Part shown: in pieces, positions 23,197 to 36,057 of the stretch
Layout: each line of letters opens with the position of its first letter
Position numbering within the stretch: the first letter of the stretch is position 1
Source of the DNA: Cryptomeria japonica
Taxonomy: Eukaryota > Streptophyta > Pinopsida > Cupressales > Cupressaceae
Length of the DNA: 64,000 nucleotides
NCBI RefSeq assembly: GCF_030272615.1
Contig: NC_081414.1
Location: 308,245,164-308,309,163 of the forward strand
Reading direction: 5' to 3'
Made by a program: the position numbers and the translations under genes
Notes under the pieces: model-generated
The model's input: the letters and a program-made list of their open reading frames with translations, nothing else
Databases searched by the model: none
What the model was told of the DNA's origin: nothing

Positions 23197-24350
23197 TGCA
23201 TAAGAATCATTAAAATTTGCATTTACCTCATGCTGATGTGGCTTCCCTCTTGGGGCTTGGTAAACTTTGCCTTTTGATTTCACAGAGTGACGAGTAAATG
23301 CCTCCTCTTGCCTTGCTCCATAGTCAATGGGCCCCACATTCTGAATTTGTTACTTTGCAAGTTAAAATACATATTTAATAATATTTTTCGTATTAACTTC
23401 TTGGCAGTTGATCTAGATGGGTGACTCTTGTGTTTGCAATATTTTAAAATTTTAATCAATGAAAATTGTTTTTTCAACCTTTTGCAAAATGACCAAAACT
23501 AGCTTGGAGGCTCTGGAAACCATCTTTAAAAACTAGTGAAATGATCAAATTAGATCATGACAATTGGTTGGCTCATAGGCTGATATATTTAGAGTCATGT
23601 TGCAAAACTGATTCTCTTAACTCTTCTTGGGTTGCAAGATTTTAATCGCCAAAGATGACAACTTGGTTGTTTCTACATTAAAACCTGTCAAAATCCCTAT
23701 TCAAACCCTATTTGAAATCAATTTTGAAAAGATAGATAATGACATCATGAGGGTCTAGAACTTGGATTATGAGCTCATCTAGATAAAAGGAATCATAGAA
23801 AAATGTGAGCATGATGCAACAATCATTTTGTTGCAAGATATGAATGCTCAAAGGGAGCTTTCTTGAAAAGCTTTTCACCATGCAATTTGTAAAACACAAC
23901 AAATTACAAATGGTTTGGGGTTGGAAAACACATTAAATGAGGTCCAGGGAATCTACAAATGGTTAGAGGGGTACATAAAAATGTAGGGAATACAAGGAAA
24001 CAAATGGTTTTCCAAGAAGATCAACTGGGTGCAAGTTGTAAGCCTCCAAAGTAGGTTACTCATGCTTATCTAAAAATATGCACACAATGAACCTTTGTTT
24101 ACCCCTTAAATCAAGTGCCTCAAAAATGCATTCACTATGATTATGGGATGCTGCAACTTGATCAATATCATCTCTAAAAAGTGCTCAACACTTCCCCAAA
24201 GGCATTTTGCATGATATTCATTGGGCTTCAAAACATAGCTTTCCAAATTGAGCTACTTGGGCAAGTTTCTGCAGTTGCTTTTCTGAGTGTTGCAAGTAAA
24301 TTTTCTCAACATGGGACTTCAAAATTTAGCAAATTTTGGAAGTCCCAACA
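23197..24350 (-). repeat. LTR of element C, 5' copy (homologous part)
   Basis: The minus strand starts TGTTGGGACTTCC at 24350 and matches the 19265-18085 copy down to a shared TGCA at 23200-23197. After that, unrelated sequence follows down to the PBS-like motif near 22232, which may be the rest of the LTR or leader. There are many substitutions and small indels between the copies, so the element is old. Confidence 0.8.
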
Positions 24351-25110
24351 AAAGCCTCAACTTGACCATTACCTTGTGGATAGTATTGAGTGGAAAAGCG
24401 GTGTTGAATGGTAAATTTATGGCATAGTTCTTTAACATCCTAATTCTTGAAGGGTCTACCATTGTCGGTAATGATAACCTTAGGGATTCCATATTGGCAG
24501 ATTAGGTAGTTTGGGATAAATTTAGTAATTTTTTTTCCAGTGGTAAAGGTGAGTGGTATGCCTTCCACCCACTTGGTGAAGTATTATGTGGTAGTGATTA
24601 TGAATTTGTGGCCATCAAATGAGGTGGGATGGATTTTTTTAATGAGATCAAGCCCCCATTGTGAGAAGGGATAGGGTGTAATGAACAGCTATAGATCATG
24701 AGATGATGCATACACTTCTTGACATAGTAATATGCATCTTGTTCCATTGTAGGCTAGTAGTATACTATGCACAAGATCTTCTTAGCTAGAGTGAGGTTGC
24801 TTGACTGTGCTCCACAGATACCTTTGTGTACCTCACGTAGTGCTCGTTTAGCCTCCTCTTTGTCTAAGCATCTTAGGAGGGTTCCATCAAAGTGCCTTCA
24901 TAAGACAGTGTCTCTAATGTTATTTTAATGGGATGAGCACTGAATGAAAGTATGTTGTTGGGTTTTGGTGAGGTGAGTGGAGATGGTATTGTGACAAAGA
25001 TAGGCATAGGTTTCTTGATACCAAGGAGAGTTGAGACCAACAAGGACACACACCATGTCAGACTCAGGGACATTGTATGTTGAGACTAGAAGATTCTCAA
25101 TTAGGAAGTC
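24351..25110 (-). pseudogene. Element B integrase, truncated by element C
   Basis: Minus-strand translation shows the zinc-binding segment EVHKGICGAQSSNLTLAKKI (near 24840-24780), then core sequence WGLDLIKKIHPTSFDGHKF, YFTKWVEGIPLTFTTGKKI, YGIPKVIITDNGRPFKN and QYYPQGNGQVEA up to 24351. The three DDE acidic residues can be placed in GLDLI, TDNG and QVEA. Several stops interrupt it, among them a TAG where Gln is expected after PFKN. The reading frame ends at the LTR start of element C, and the C-terminal tail is missing here. Confidence 0.82.
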
Positions 25111-25182
25111 ACACTTTTTAATATTTTTTGACATCTATAGGAGGGAACCAATAGTAGCCACTCTATTGCTTGTCCAAGGAAT

Positions 25183-25900
25183 CTACTCAAATTGAATGGT
25201 GGTAAAATTTTGTTTGAAAGTTTTTACCATGCAGTTGCATGGGAGTAACTTGTCATCCTTTGTTTGGTATGTCTCATCATTGACTTGCTTAATGACAAGT
25301 TGGGAGTTTCTATAAACATGCAAGTTAGTGATATTCCATTGGATAGCCAAGCGAAGTCTAGTAATAAGAGTTGCATTCTTCATGATATTATTTGTGCATG
25401 CAAAGGCAATCTTATAAGACTTGGGTATACAATATCCTTGAGGGGTGATTAATAGAATGCCTACTCCTGATCCATGTTGCATGCAAAAACCATCAAAGTA
25501 AAGTTGCCATTTGGTTGATTGTATGATTGTCTTGATAAAGTCATCTAGAAAGTCTATAATCAAGGGGTGTTATCCTTGTAGAGGGGCATCAACCAGTTGA
25601 TCAATAATTACTTGTCCTTTTATTTCTTTCCAATCCACATAATCAATATTAAATTCACTTAACAACATAAACCACTTGCTGATGCATCTTGTAAGAGCAA
25701 CCCTTGATAGTAAGTATTTGAGGGGGTCAATCTTAGCAATGGGATTTGTCCTGTGATTGAGTATATAGTGGCAGAGCTTTTGTGTACTGAAAAATAATTG
25801 CAGGGCATGCTCATTCTATCAGAGTGTAGTTAAGCTCATAACCTACTAATTTGTTGCTAATGTATTAGATAACACACTCTTTTCCTTGAGCGTTAGTTTA
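25183..25900 (-). pseudogene. Element B RNase H and RT connection domain
   Basis: The region around 25880-25580 gives YELNYTLIE, KYLLSRVALTRCISKWF, DYVDWKEIKGQVIIDQL and DAPLQG, the RT-RNase H connection. The open frame 25563-25183 carries WQLYFDGFCMQHGSGVGILL (first catalytic Asp in YFDG). Where gypsy RNase H normally has AEYEALI the sequence is MKNATLI, and where it has VYGDSQLVI it is VYRNSQLVI, so the Glu and second Asp of the active site appear lost. RNase H would remove the RNA strand during cDNA synthesis; this copy could not. Confidence 0.8.
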
Positions 25901-26780
25901 TGTTAATAATGACCCTAGTGCTACTAAGGTAGATGAGATGTACAAGAGCAGTGGTTGCCCTAGAATAGGGGGCATGAATATTGGTGGGGATTATAATTAT
26001 TCTTTGATCTTTTCAAAGGATTTCTTGCAGAAATAATCCCACTTAAACTTGGTGTCTTTTCATAGGAGGTGAGAAAATGGATGGAACTTGTCTGCAAGTT
26101 GTGCTATGAACTGATGGATGGATTGAAGTTTGCCTTCTAGACTGCAGAGCTACTTGAGATTTTTCAAAGGTGGCATTTACATGATTGCTTTTACCTTTGT
26201 TGGATCTACTTCAATTCCTCTGCATGACACAATGAAACCTAAAAGCTTACCAAAAGTAACTATGAAGACACATTTCTTGGGATTGAGCCTTAACTTGTAC
26301 TTTTCCATTCTCTCAAAATCCTTCTTAAGATTGTAATGTGGCCTTCATGTGTTTTGATTTTCCCAAAAGATCATCCACATAATCTTCCATAATGCCATGC
26401 TGGAGGTTATAAAAGATGGTGGTCATTTCTCTCTGATAGGTGGCACCTTCATTTTTCAATCCAAATGGCATGACTTGATAGCATAATGTTCCCCACAGAG
26501 TGGTAAAGGTTGTCATGTGTTGATCTTTAGCAGCAATTTTGATCTAGTTATAGCCTAAGAAACCGTCCATCAAAGAAAGCATCTCATGTCCAGTTGTTAA
26601 GTCCATGATCATATAAATGTTTGGGAGGGGAAATCATCTTTAAGGCATTCTTTGTTGAGGTCTCTGAAGTCTATGAAAATGTGTATTCCCTCGGTGGGCT
26701 TACCAATAGGTACAATGTTTGAGACCCACTCTAGATAGTCAATCAACTAGATGACACCAACATCTAACATTTTATGTGAC
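25901..26780 (-). pseudogene. Element B reverse transcriptase, broken
   Basis: Minus-strand segments in several frames: KDDFP and MIMDLTTGHEMLSLMDGFLG (near 26620-26540), FTTLWGTLCYQVMPFGLKN and ATYQREMTTIFYNLQHGIME, then DYVDDLLGKS with the YVDD active site (26516-26325), and thumb sequence to about 25900. The first Asp block LMDGFLGYN is followed by TAG in place of a Gln codon. Frameshifts separate the fingers, palm and thumb. Confidence 0.85.
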
Positions 26781-26899
26781 TCTACTTTGACCAGTAGAGA
26801 AATTTGAGGGTGCATCTTACAAAGGATTTTTTTAAATGTTTGGCATTTGGTCTGATGGCAAGGTTGTGTACCATTAACTCTGGATCTAAGCCTACCATG

Positions 26900-27600
26900 T
26901 CAGCATAGAACCAAGAAAAATTGATCTATGTTTCCCTAAGAAAGTTCATGATATTCTGTTTTTCCTGGTTTGTGAGACACTTAGCAACAAGAACATTCTT
27001 TGGATTGTCTTCAGTACCCATGTTGATGGTGTCAGTCTCTTCAATCAATAGTGATGATCTTTCTTGTACTAGCGGGGGAACCATGGTAGGTAGGTCAAGT
27101 CCCTCATCTTCTAATGCCTGATCTAGGTTTTCACTAGAAGATACATCCTTTATTTTTACTTTTTCGATGTCCAAAAGTGCTTCATTGAGGTTTTCACTAG
27201 GGGACTTTTGATTTTTATTTTCACTTTTGTGACTAAGGGAGTTGATCTGAATACCAAAGTATGTCTCCCTATTGAGTTAGATCCCATTAACAGTTGTGTG
27301 ATCTTTGATATCTTGCATGTTTAGTAATACCAAGAGGGCATTATAATTAGCACAAATGTCAAGAGTTGGGGGCCCTTGTTGGTCCCGGTCAATGAGTTGT
27401 GGGTATACAAGTGGCAGGTCTAATGGGGTGGAAGGAGTGATGGGGATGATGGTGTTCACATAGGTCATAAAAAAGGTCATCGGGATATTCAAAGGGCACT
27501 TCATGGAATTCCTCTTCATCAAAGTCATCGACGTCAGAGGGAGGGTTTGTCAAAGCACTATGGATGGTAACTTTAGGCATTAGAGATTAAACCAAGCCCC
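26900..27600 (-). pseudogene. Element B protease-RT linker
   Basis: Acidic, low-complexity coding sequence between protease and RT: DIEKVKIKDVSSSENLDQAL (27174 onward), AKCLTNQEKQNIMNFLRET, and in a further segment SDVDDFDEEEFHEVPFEYPD (27580-27389). Element A keeps a Lys-rich version of the first motif near 10050. Function unknown; it may be a spacer cleaved by protease. Confidence 0.6.
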
Positions 27601-28199
27601 TATTGTGTTTGTATGAAGCTGGTGAGATGGGTGTTTTTCTTCCTTGTTCCTTAGGTCCAAGACCATGTCCTTTGTAACCCATCTTTTCTATTATAGTTGA
27701 TGCCTCCAGATACATATCTTTGGGAATATCTGTAGGTGCCTCATTTCTTCTCTGTAGAGTCAGGAAGTGACATTAGTTTCAAGAATTTCTTCATCAAGTG
27801 GGCCCCACTACTAGAAAATGGTTCTCTTACATTGCATGGTAGGTTTCTTCTGAATCTCAATTTCCTTGGGTCTACCATAAGACTTTGGGGAAGGAGGGAG
27901 ATGTCCCACATATAATGTTTTATGTAGGGTATATTCTCCATTGTCATTGTCAATAATCTTGACCTTGATCTCAGGTTGGGTGGAGGTGGATGCGACATTG
28001 GAAGTGTCAGATGGTGGTGAAAAAGTTGGCATGTTGAGTGGACAATGGTTGGGGTATTTTCCCTCATTAAGTTTGCAATATTGAAAAGGTTTTGGATCAA
28101 CCATAATAGTGATTTCTCTACCATTGAATGGGAATTTCAGGCATTGGTGTTAGGTGGAGGGAACAACTTGAATGAAATGGATCCTTGGGAGGTTGAGGA

Positions 28200-28440
28200 G
28201 GATATTTTATGGGAGATCAAGATCCAAGATGTGACACATAGTCTCAAATATTGTAGGGCCCACTTGAAGAGGCAATGTGATGGTACCTTTTGAGACTCGT
28301 TTTGCATCATTGTATGCCTTTATTGCTATGTTACTAGATGTGTCAACTAGATCTTTAGAGATTCCCAATTATTTTCAATTAACTTATATGTACAAAGGTT
28401 TAGTCCAGATCCACCATCTATAAGGACTCTCTTCATTTGT
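28200..28440 (-). pseudogene. Element B protease, active site intact but frameshifted
   Basis: The minus strand reads RVLIDGGSGLNLCTY near 28435-28390, the gypsy protease active site (D-G-G-S), one frame away from the gag end IMHKHK at 28433. Downstream flap sequences are recognisable in broken frames: AIKAYNDAKRVSKGTITLPL near 28320-28260. The same protein in element A has a stop at the residue after Asp. Confidence 0.72.
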
Positions 28441-30781
28441 GTTTATGCATAATGGCTTCAATGTGAAGGGGTTTATTATGAGAGGGATTAGTAGGTGGAG
28501 TGTCTTTGGAGGTGAAGACCGATTGATGTTGCACAATGAGATAACCTATCACGGCTTGAAATTGAGCAACATTAATGTTTTTAGGAGTACGGGATTCCAG
28601 TAGGGCCTGTTCAAGGATTTCTTTGTGAATGAGAAAGGTCTTGAGAAGATCAAGGATTGAAATATATGTAGGCATCTTGCCAAGGTGATCAAGGATGTTG
28701 TAGCGATTGGGAGATAATGTGGAAGTTGGAGGAGGAGGGGTATCTCCTTGGATAGTTACTCTGCATCGATGGATGATGACATTGTAATCATTTTGGGGAG
28801 GGATTAGAGGGTGAAGCACCCTGGATGACGATCTTGGCTTGAGGTGGTATGTTGGCTGACTAAAAAGGAGGGGATCCCTCAATGGTTACCCTTGGTCTAT
28901 GATGTGTTTATGCAGGATCAACTCCTTGGATACTGATGGTGTTAACATGATTATTGATAGGTTCAATGTGGCCTACCAAGAAGTTGAATCCAATGAAATT
29001 GTTGGTGTAGTCATAAGGGACCAAATGAGATGATGATCCTTTGCACTTACCATTCTTGGAAAAGGGGTCTTGCTACATCTTAAGTTTATCATTGGAATTA
29101 TTGGGCTTAGCAATTACAACCTCAATATCGCCTTTGTCAATAAGGTCCTAGATGTAGTTCTTGATTTTCATACACTTTCATGTATCATAGCCCTAGACAC
29201 GATGGTATTCATAGTATATTTAATTCTCATTATACCATTGGGGTTTTGGTTGGTTAGCCTTGTATGAATAGGTCATGGGAAAGAAAATGACATCAGTCTT
29301 GACAATCTTATGGAAGACAACTTCAATGGGTCAGCAAGTGGAGTGTACTCACATTGAGGCTGATTGTTGGGACTGGATGATTGGCATAGAATAGAAATGT
29401 TGTTGTGGGGTTTGGATTGGTTTTGTGAATCAAATTGGTTGTTGGATTGATCATTGGTGATGGTAGGATTGGTCAGGATGGTCACAATCTAGACATGTTT
29501 GGCATCAGTGACTCCATCATTGACAATAGTCTTATTCTTAGACCAATTTCTAGACTTGTCATTGGATGAGGAAGACCCTTGGGAATTTTTATGGAAAGGT
29601 TTTAGGACACCCTACTCTAAGAGGACTCATTCTAATGCTAAGCCTTTCTTAGTGACTTTCTCAAAGGTTTCAAGACATTGAGAGCTCAAAGGATGAGACA
29701 TTTCAGGGATGAGGTTGCATTGAAACAACTCAATCTGATAAGATTTGGGTATGTCCCATGGAAACTTCCTAATAAGATGTCACCACCTTTGAAATTTTTT
29801 GGCAAAATTCTCTACAATCCTTTGTTTTGTGTTGCATAGGTCTATCATAGAAGCATCATTCTCAATGTTGTACTCATAATGCAACACAAATTTTTCAGCT
29901 AGGTCAGGGAATGACTTAATTGAACCATGAGGTAAGGCCAAGAACCTAGTGAGGGAAGGTCCACTGAGACTCTTAGGGAAAAGTATTCATAGGTAGACAT
30001 CATTATAGGAGACTTTTTGAAAGGCAATGTAGAATTCCCTCACATGTTCCCTAGGGTCGCCATTGCCTTTGTACTTGAGAAATTTAGGCATTTCAAAACT
30101 GGGAGGGTATGGAGCCACTGAGATATAAGGAACACAAGGACAAAGAAAAATTTCCTCAAATGTATATGATTTCTTGTGGGTCCCATCCTTTAGATTCTTA
30201 TTGAGACCCTTCATGTCCTGAATTCCTTTCATGAGGTCAGGCAGTTGATTTTGAACATTAGGGATATGTTGACCTAAGTTAGAACCTAGATTATGTGTGG
30301 ACACGGTCGATATACCAACACCAACGTATTGATAAGAAGAGGTAGGAATGTTGGAAGTGATTGGAGGGTATGAGGTTGCAATAACACTGGTGGGTAGCAA
30401 GCTATAATTAATATAGTTGTTGGAATTATGGAGGGGTGCAGATGACCTAGGTGGTCAAGAAATAGGGAGATTGTAAGTACTAGAAAGTATGGAGGTTATG
30501 GGTTGTGGATTAAGGATGGTGTTGAGAAGAGGTCGATTAGTGAATTTACCTTCCATAGGGGTGTCAAGTATGGACTAGTCAAAATCAAGTGGTAAGCAAG
30601 TCACTTGTTTGATAAGCTCAGTTAGGAAAGTGCTAGGAGCCAATTTGATCATTTTCTAGTTGTAGGGATCATCCACAAAGGTCTTCAAGCATGGATAATA
30701 TTCAAGTTGGTCAACATATTCTTCATCTACTTGATCATCATGATCAACATAGAGGTTAGGGTTAGGTAACTCACTGGCCAT
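28433..30781 (-). pseudogene. Element B gag polyprotein, broken
   Basis: The start at 30781 reads MASELPNPNLYVDHDDQVDE. A TAG then breaks the frame (PYN, stop, KMIKLAPS), and further stops precede the segment 30400-29987, which holds LPDLMKGIQDMKGLNKNLKD and FEMPKFLKYKGNGDPREHVR, the start of the retrotransposon gag domain. The rest is in shifted frames to 28882-28433 (ISILDLLKTFLIHKEILEQA, NINVAQFQAVIGYL), which matches 11262-10921 of element A. The domain order is the same as in element A. Confidence 0.83.
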
Positions 30782-33700
30782 CTTTTTATTTTGTGCGCGA
30801 GTCAAGACCATGCATGGGTAACCTCAAGATGACAATAACAGGATGGCAATTTGAAATTGGTTGAATATATACTTATATGAGGTGATGTTGAATGAAAGTG
30901 AGGACAGGGACTTAGCAACTCTAGATTGGCAATAAATGTTTGGATTAGACTAGATTTGGAGATTGGTCCCAAGATTAGAACAAGATTGATCTGGATTGGG
31001 ATGACACCTTAGTCTTTGGATTAGGATTAGGTGATATGTACGGATTAATTATATGATCCACAAAGAAAGGTAACAACCAAGCTACGCTAAATTCAGATCT
31101 TTGGATTAAGATTTTATTTGATTAAGTCTTCTTCTAATTGGGATAGGCTAAGTTCCCAAGAAAAATTAGACAAAAAGATTAGGGTTTTGATCAACCCAAA
31201 TCATTTTTAGGGATAATTAAGTAAGGGGATTGAGAGAGATACTTTCTCAAGAACCACACTAATTAGGGATCAATAAATGATAAATATCTAAATCAAACTT
31301 TGCAAAGTGTTGAACTTGGTTTGGGATCGATAATTGATGATTGAAATTTGAAGAAAATGATTGGTTTGATTAGATGTGCTAAGTCCTTAGGGATGGGAAA
31401 GAAATGATTATAGAAGAATAGTTAAATGAGGAGATAAAGAGAAGGGTCAAGGCTACCTAAAATGGGTGAGACACTTAGTATGTGATCTCTAGTCGAGGAA
31501 GGAGAGACAATGAAATGCGGCCACTCCTATTGATTGTTTGGGATAATCTTGACCTTTGGTTAAAATCATGGGTTCTCAATGGTTCTTGGTCAAATTCGTT
31601 GTTAAAATCATGGAGATAATCATGGAAACAATGCAAGAAGGCTTGGTGTTTCAAAAAGAGTTTTTTAGTTTTTTATAGGAAGCTTCGACGCTTTAAGATT
31701 TTCTTGAGACTAGGTTTCTTTTTCTTAACTTGGTGATATATCGACTTTTGGGGGTGTTTGAGGGACCTTTGGTTATGGTGCATGGATGAAAACAGATTGG
31801 AAACTTAGTTTAGGTAGAGATGAAAAAATAGAGGCAGAGACAACAATCCTTAGGTGCAGACGATGATTATCAAGAAAACATAGAGGGTAAAATGGAGGAA
31901 GAGACGACAATTCTCAGGGGCAGACAGTGAAATGTAGTCTAGCAGTGGCAAAGCAAAATTTGATGGATTCTGGTTGAATTTTTGGTCAAACTTGGACATG
32001 TTGGAATTGTTTGTCTTGGAAAAAGATGTCAAGCATGAATACACATTGTAAAAGGAGAGGCTTGAGACAAGCATGAAAGGGAGGGCCTAGATTAGCCTGA
32101 TTTTACAAACTTCATTAATATACACAATTGAAGACATGTGAAAGCATGCACTACCTAGGATGGAAAGAGGATTCTACTTGTTAAGTACTAATTTGTATTT
32201 ATCTATATACTTAGACAAAGTGGATGGAAAGAGATTTGGTAGCACTGGCTGCCCCTTGCATGGCACACACTTCTTAGGCATACCAGAATCTCATACCCTA
32301 AATATTTAGGGATCTTATGAATCAAGGGACATCTTTCTCGATAGTGAATAGTATGATGTGGGGTGGATTTGGAGGTCTGACCTTCTACACCATAAAGAAA
32401 ATGGGATTTTGGCCTCTACAAAGAAAATGTGTTTAGTAAGATTTTGGGGAAATACTGGTGGCTATACATATGATGGTTCACTCAATTAAGAAGCCTCCCA
32501 ACCCTTAGAATAAGTGTTTAGCACATCACAAGGATACTAGAGGATACATCCATTGGTATAACACATCGACACTAGGTGAGAATGACTTTCATCACCCTCA
32601 CAAATATTTATATATTGGAGAGAAAGAGTACCACTTGGGTCATTCCCTCTCACCTGCCTATTGCATTGAGAGGTAGGTCCTGTAAGGGTTCTAAACTATG
32701 ACAAAAAAGGGTGATAGGTCCAATTTTTTTATCACCTAAGCTTTCGCAAGGGGAGAGCTCATATACCTACTAGTATCCCACTCAAACATGACAAACAAAT
32801 TATTTTCTAATTACTAAATGCATAAAAAAAAATCTAACATACATCTAGTGATAAAAAGAGGTCTTTGTCACTCAAACCTGCAACAAAAATTAGTAGTCTA
32901 TGGATTTTGGTCTTCAACGAATGAGAAAGGGTTGCAAAACCACAAAATGATTAGAAAAATCTTGTATAAAAATAACCAACGCAGAGATGGAAAAGGGCAA
33001 GTGCAAACGACAAAATAAAGATGTCAGCACAGATGCATAGAGTTGATTTGGCTGTTGTGCATAGCTAGTTAGTTATTTTAATCAAAATCTTATTGAAATT
33101 TTTAGGAAAAAAAAAATAGAAACCTACAGGTTAACAAAAACCAGAAACCTGAAGATTTAAAATATTTTTGTGATTTTTTATAATGTTTAGTCATTTATTT
33201 ATTGCTAAAAAACCAAAAACCTACATAGAAAAAATGTTAAGCAGAGATGCCAAACTTTTGTGCACAAACAATGAAACAATGACATAGATGTTATTCTAGA
33301 GATGGAGACAAAAAAACTTAGAACATGCAAAAACATATTTAATTTGAAATACAACAAGATGAAGATGTTGACTCTATAGCGGAGATGTCAAAAAGCAGCC
33401 ACAAACGCTGATGCGAGGCGAAGATGTAGAACTGAGACTTGTGCAAACCTTCATAAGAAAAATCACAAAAAATGTTAAATTAAGGGACTATGAGTCCCAT
33501 TGGGCATTGCCAAAATGAGGATGAGAAAATTAGGGTTAGAAAAATCACATGCATTGAATATAAAATAAAACACAATACAACATAAAATGCATACTAGTAA
33601 AATTTGTTTCACCTTCTTTCTTCACCTCCAATTGAGCGAAAAGTAGAAATGTGCCCTTGATGTCCACTTGGTTTTGTCCTTAGGATGAGGGATGTGGATT

Positions 33701-33865
33701 ACTATCTACTACACAACAAATGATAGGATTTGGATAGTGTGATTGATGAATTAGATTATATGAGACAATATCTGGACATAATGTGGGTATGATGAATGAC
33801 TTTGTGACTTAAATGAATAACATAACAATATGAATAAGATGGATTTTATTGTGAAGGGTGGAGAC
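30782..33865 (-). other. Element B leader and downstream LTR part (no gene)
   Basis: No supported reading frame in 3.1 kb. The stretch 32370-32760 matches 14430-14790 of element A, which places it in the same LTR/leader region. The LTR end and PBS were not recognised. Confidence 0.55.
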
Positions 33866-33880
33866 TTCAATTTATAGATT
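33866..33880 (-). promoter_or_regulatory. TATA box of element B LTR
   Basis: The minus strand reads AATCTATAAATTGAAG, about 835 bp into the LTR from 34711. The tandem duplication starting at 33881 copies the U3 only up to this point, so the second U3 copy lacks the TATA box. Confidence 0.6.
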
Positions 33881-36057
33881 TGAGGGCCCCAAAATGGATG
33901 ACCAAGATCAAAGAGGAATGGAGGGTTATACTTGAAAGTGAGTGGGAGAGGATTTAAGAGGACAAGTGGGAGATCCAAGAGATTTGGCATAAAGGCAGTT
34001 CTTGTCTCCACACTTCTCAAGTACATGGGGAAGAGTTCCCTGAGTACCTTGGGAAGAGGAAAGGAATTTAAAATTCCTTGGGAGAGGACAAGGGGACTTA
34101 AAAATTCCCCAAAAAGAAGAAGCATGGGGAGAATAAAGGATAAATCAATTAAAAATTCCTTGGAAAGAGGGGGCATGGGGAGATGCAAGGAATTTGACAT
34201 GATTGGAGGGTGATATGCAAAAGCCATTTATGGAAAAGAGTTGACCCATCCATAATCAAGGTGATTAGGGATGTGCAAGTGATTAGGGAGATGATTAGTT
34301 GGGTTGATGAGGGATTATGAGAGAAAGTGAGTTAGAAGGATGGGAAATGAGGAGAGAGAATGAGTGGAGAAATATAAAATTGGAGGAAATGATAATCATG
34401 ATTAGGCCAAAATTAATTAGGCTATATGATGGGCATTAGAAGGGTAATTTGTAAGAATCAAGATATTAGTTAATAAATGTGATTAATTAACTAATTAAGA
34501 TTTAGAAGAAATATTGACTAAGGTTGGGGATTGAAATGATTATTAGAAGAATGGAATATAATTAATTTTGATAAATTAATTATAAGGCTAAGGTGATAAA
34601 TTAATATAATTTAATTATAAAAAAGAAGGAGGAATAACATAATTATTATAATTAATTATGAAAAAAGGCTAAATTAATTAAATATTAATCTAATTAATTT
34701 AAGTGTCTACAATGAATACTTTGTCTAGATATTAAAATTTAAAATTAGAAAACATTGTGCTATTGTCAAGTATTACATTTCTAGATAGGTTATCAAATTC
34801 ATAGTGTATAATACTATTAGATTATATTTTTTTAATTTAAATATTTAATTTATTTTTATTGTTTATATATATGTTATTAATACATAACTTTATTTTTTTG
34901 TTTATTTGTTGTATCTATTGTTTGATTGAATAAGGATAGGGAAAAGATTATGTCACATCATTTAAATGTAATAAACCTATACATTATTGATTTGTATTTA
35001 ATTTGATAAATTATTTTTTATTATCATATAATTTAGAGAAAGATTCAAGATTATTAAATCATATTAAAAAATCAAGTATACTTTTTTAATGAAGTCAAAT
35101 GTCAACTTTCAAGTAAAAACAGATTTGAAAAGAAATTGTTTATATATGTATTTATTTATTGTTAGAATATTTCATTGTATTAATAAATGTAGAATATTGT
35201 ATTTAAACACCAAACAATGTAATGACCAAACAATTGATAATAACTTTATATCTTGTTTATATCAAAATTATAAATATCCACCTTATTTTTATTAATCAAA
35301 TTTCAGCTTTAGTTTTTAAATTATTTAATAATTAAAAATAACTAATATAAAAATTATTATAATTAAATTTAATATTTCCACTATTAAAAGGAATACTCAT
35401 TTAATTACTTTCAATTTAAATTCCACTCCATGCCAAACATATAGTATTTTCAAAAAAAGGTAAAATTCTACATTTGTAATATTTTCACACTTTTCATCCT
35501 AATATGATATAAGAAAAACTACTATGAAAGTTCCTATTCGGAAAGAAAAGGTCATAATTTCTTTATTCATATATGTGACTCAAATTTTTAATAAGCAAAA
35601 TATATTTTAGTGAGTTTTTTTTTTATTGTAAGGGTAAATTCATATGAACACAAAATCTCATTTTTAATATTAACACATATTATTAGCTATATTATGTTTG
35701 ATTATGATGGTTTTGATTGTATGGGAAGGTTCTTAATGGGTTTTTTGGTAATGTAACCTATTTTCTGTTGGAGGTTGTTTTTGAGCTGTTTGATTGTTTA
35801 TGTTGATTAAGGTTGTTTTTGAGTTGTTTGATTGTTTATGTTGAGGTTGTTTTTGAGCTTTTTGGTAATGTAACCTATTTTCTGTTGGAGGTTGTGTTTG
35901 TTTTGTTTATGAGATTAAGGCCCTCTCCCTGCTTATATAATAAAAAACAAGCCACTGCAATAAGAGAGTGAATTTTGATGACAAAAACAAACACTACAAA
36001 TTTATCATCACACCATGACATTGCTGACTTTACTAAGCTTGCTTAAATATTAATTTT
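33881..36057 (-). repeat. Tandem duplication unit 1: element B U3 (33881-34711) plus flank
   Basis: Contains the U3 of element B and 1346 bp of AT-rich flank (34712-36057). It is repeated immediately at 36058-38111 with the same order and orientation. The join at 36057/36058 links flank sequence ending CTTGCTTAAATATTAATTTT to the U3 start of the copy (GAGGGGCCCAAAATGG). No gene is supported in the flank. Confidence 0.85.

Larger units (their letters stand above)
18085..24350 (-). mobile_element. Gag-only LTR element C (non-autonomous, gypsy type)
   Basis: Two similar LTR segments in direct orientation (24350-23197 and 19265-18085) flank an internal region that holds a gypsy-type gag and an acidic tail but no protease, RT, RNase H or integrase. 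The internal region between the PBS-like motif (about 22232) and the 3' LTR is about 3.0 kb. Element G on the plus strand (39294-56246) has the same plan and related protein. The high-coordinate edge cuts the integrase of element B, so C probably inserted there. No target-site duplication could be matched, because the low-coordinate edge is unclear. Confidence 0.78.
24351..34711 (-). mobile_element. Ty3/gypsy element B (Tat-like), 3' end missing
   Basis: On the minus strand: LTR start TGTAGACACTTAAATT at 34711, TATA near 33876, leader, gag (30781-28433), protease (28440-28200), linker (27600-26900), RT (26780-25900), RNase H (25900-25183) and integrase to 24351, where element C interrupts it inside the catalytic core. 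RT-RNase H-integrase order with integrase last is Ty3/gypsy. Gag and protease match element A. The rest of integrase and the 3' LTR are not visible in the window. Every domain carries stops or frameshifts. Confidence 0.85.

Noticed and set aside
18624-24414. Frames at 18624-18818, 23708-23902 and 24181-24414 as genes
   Set aside because: They lie in the two LTR copies of element C and are explained by the LTR repeat.
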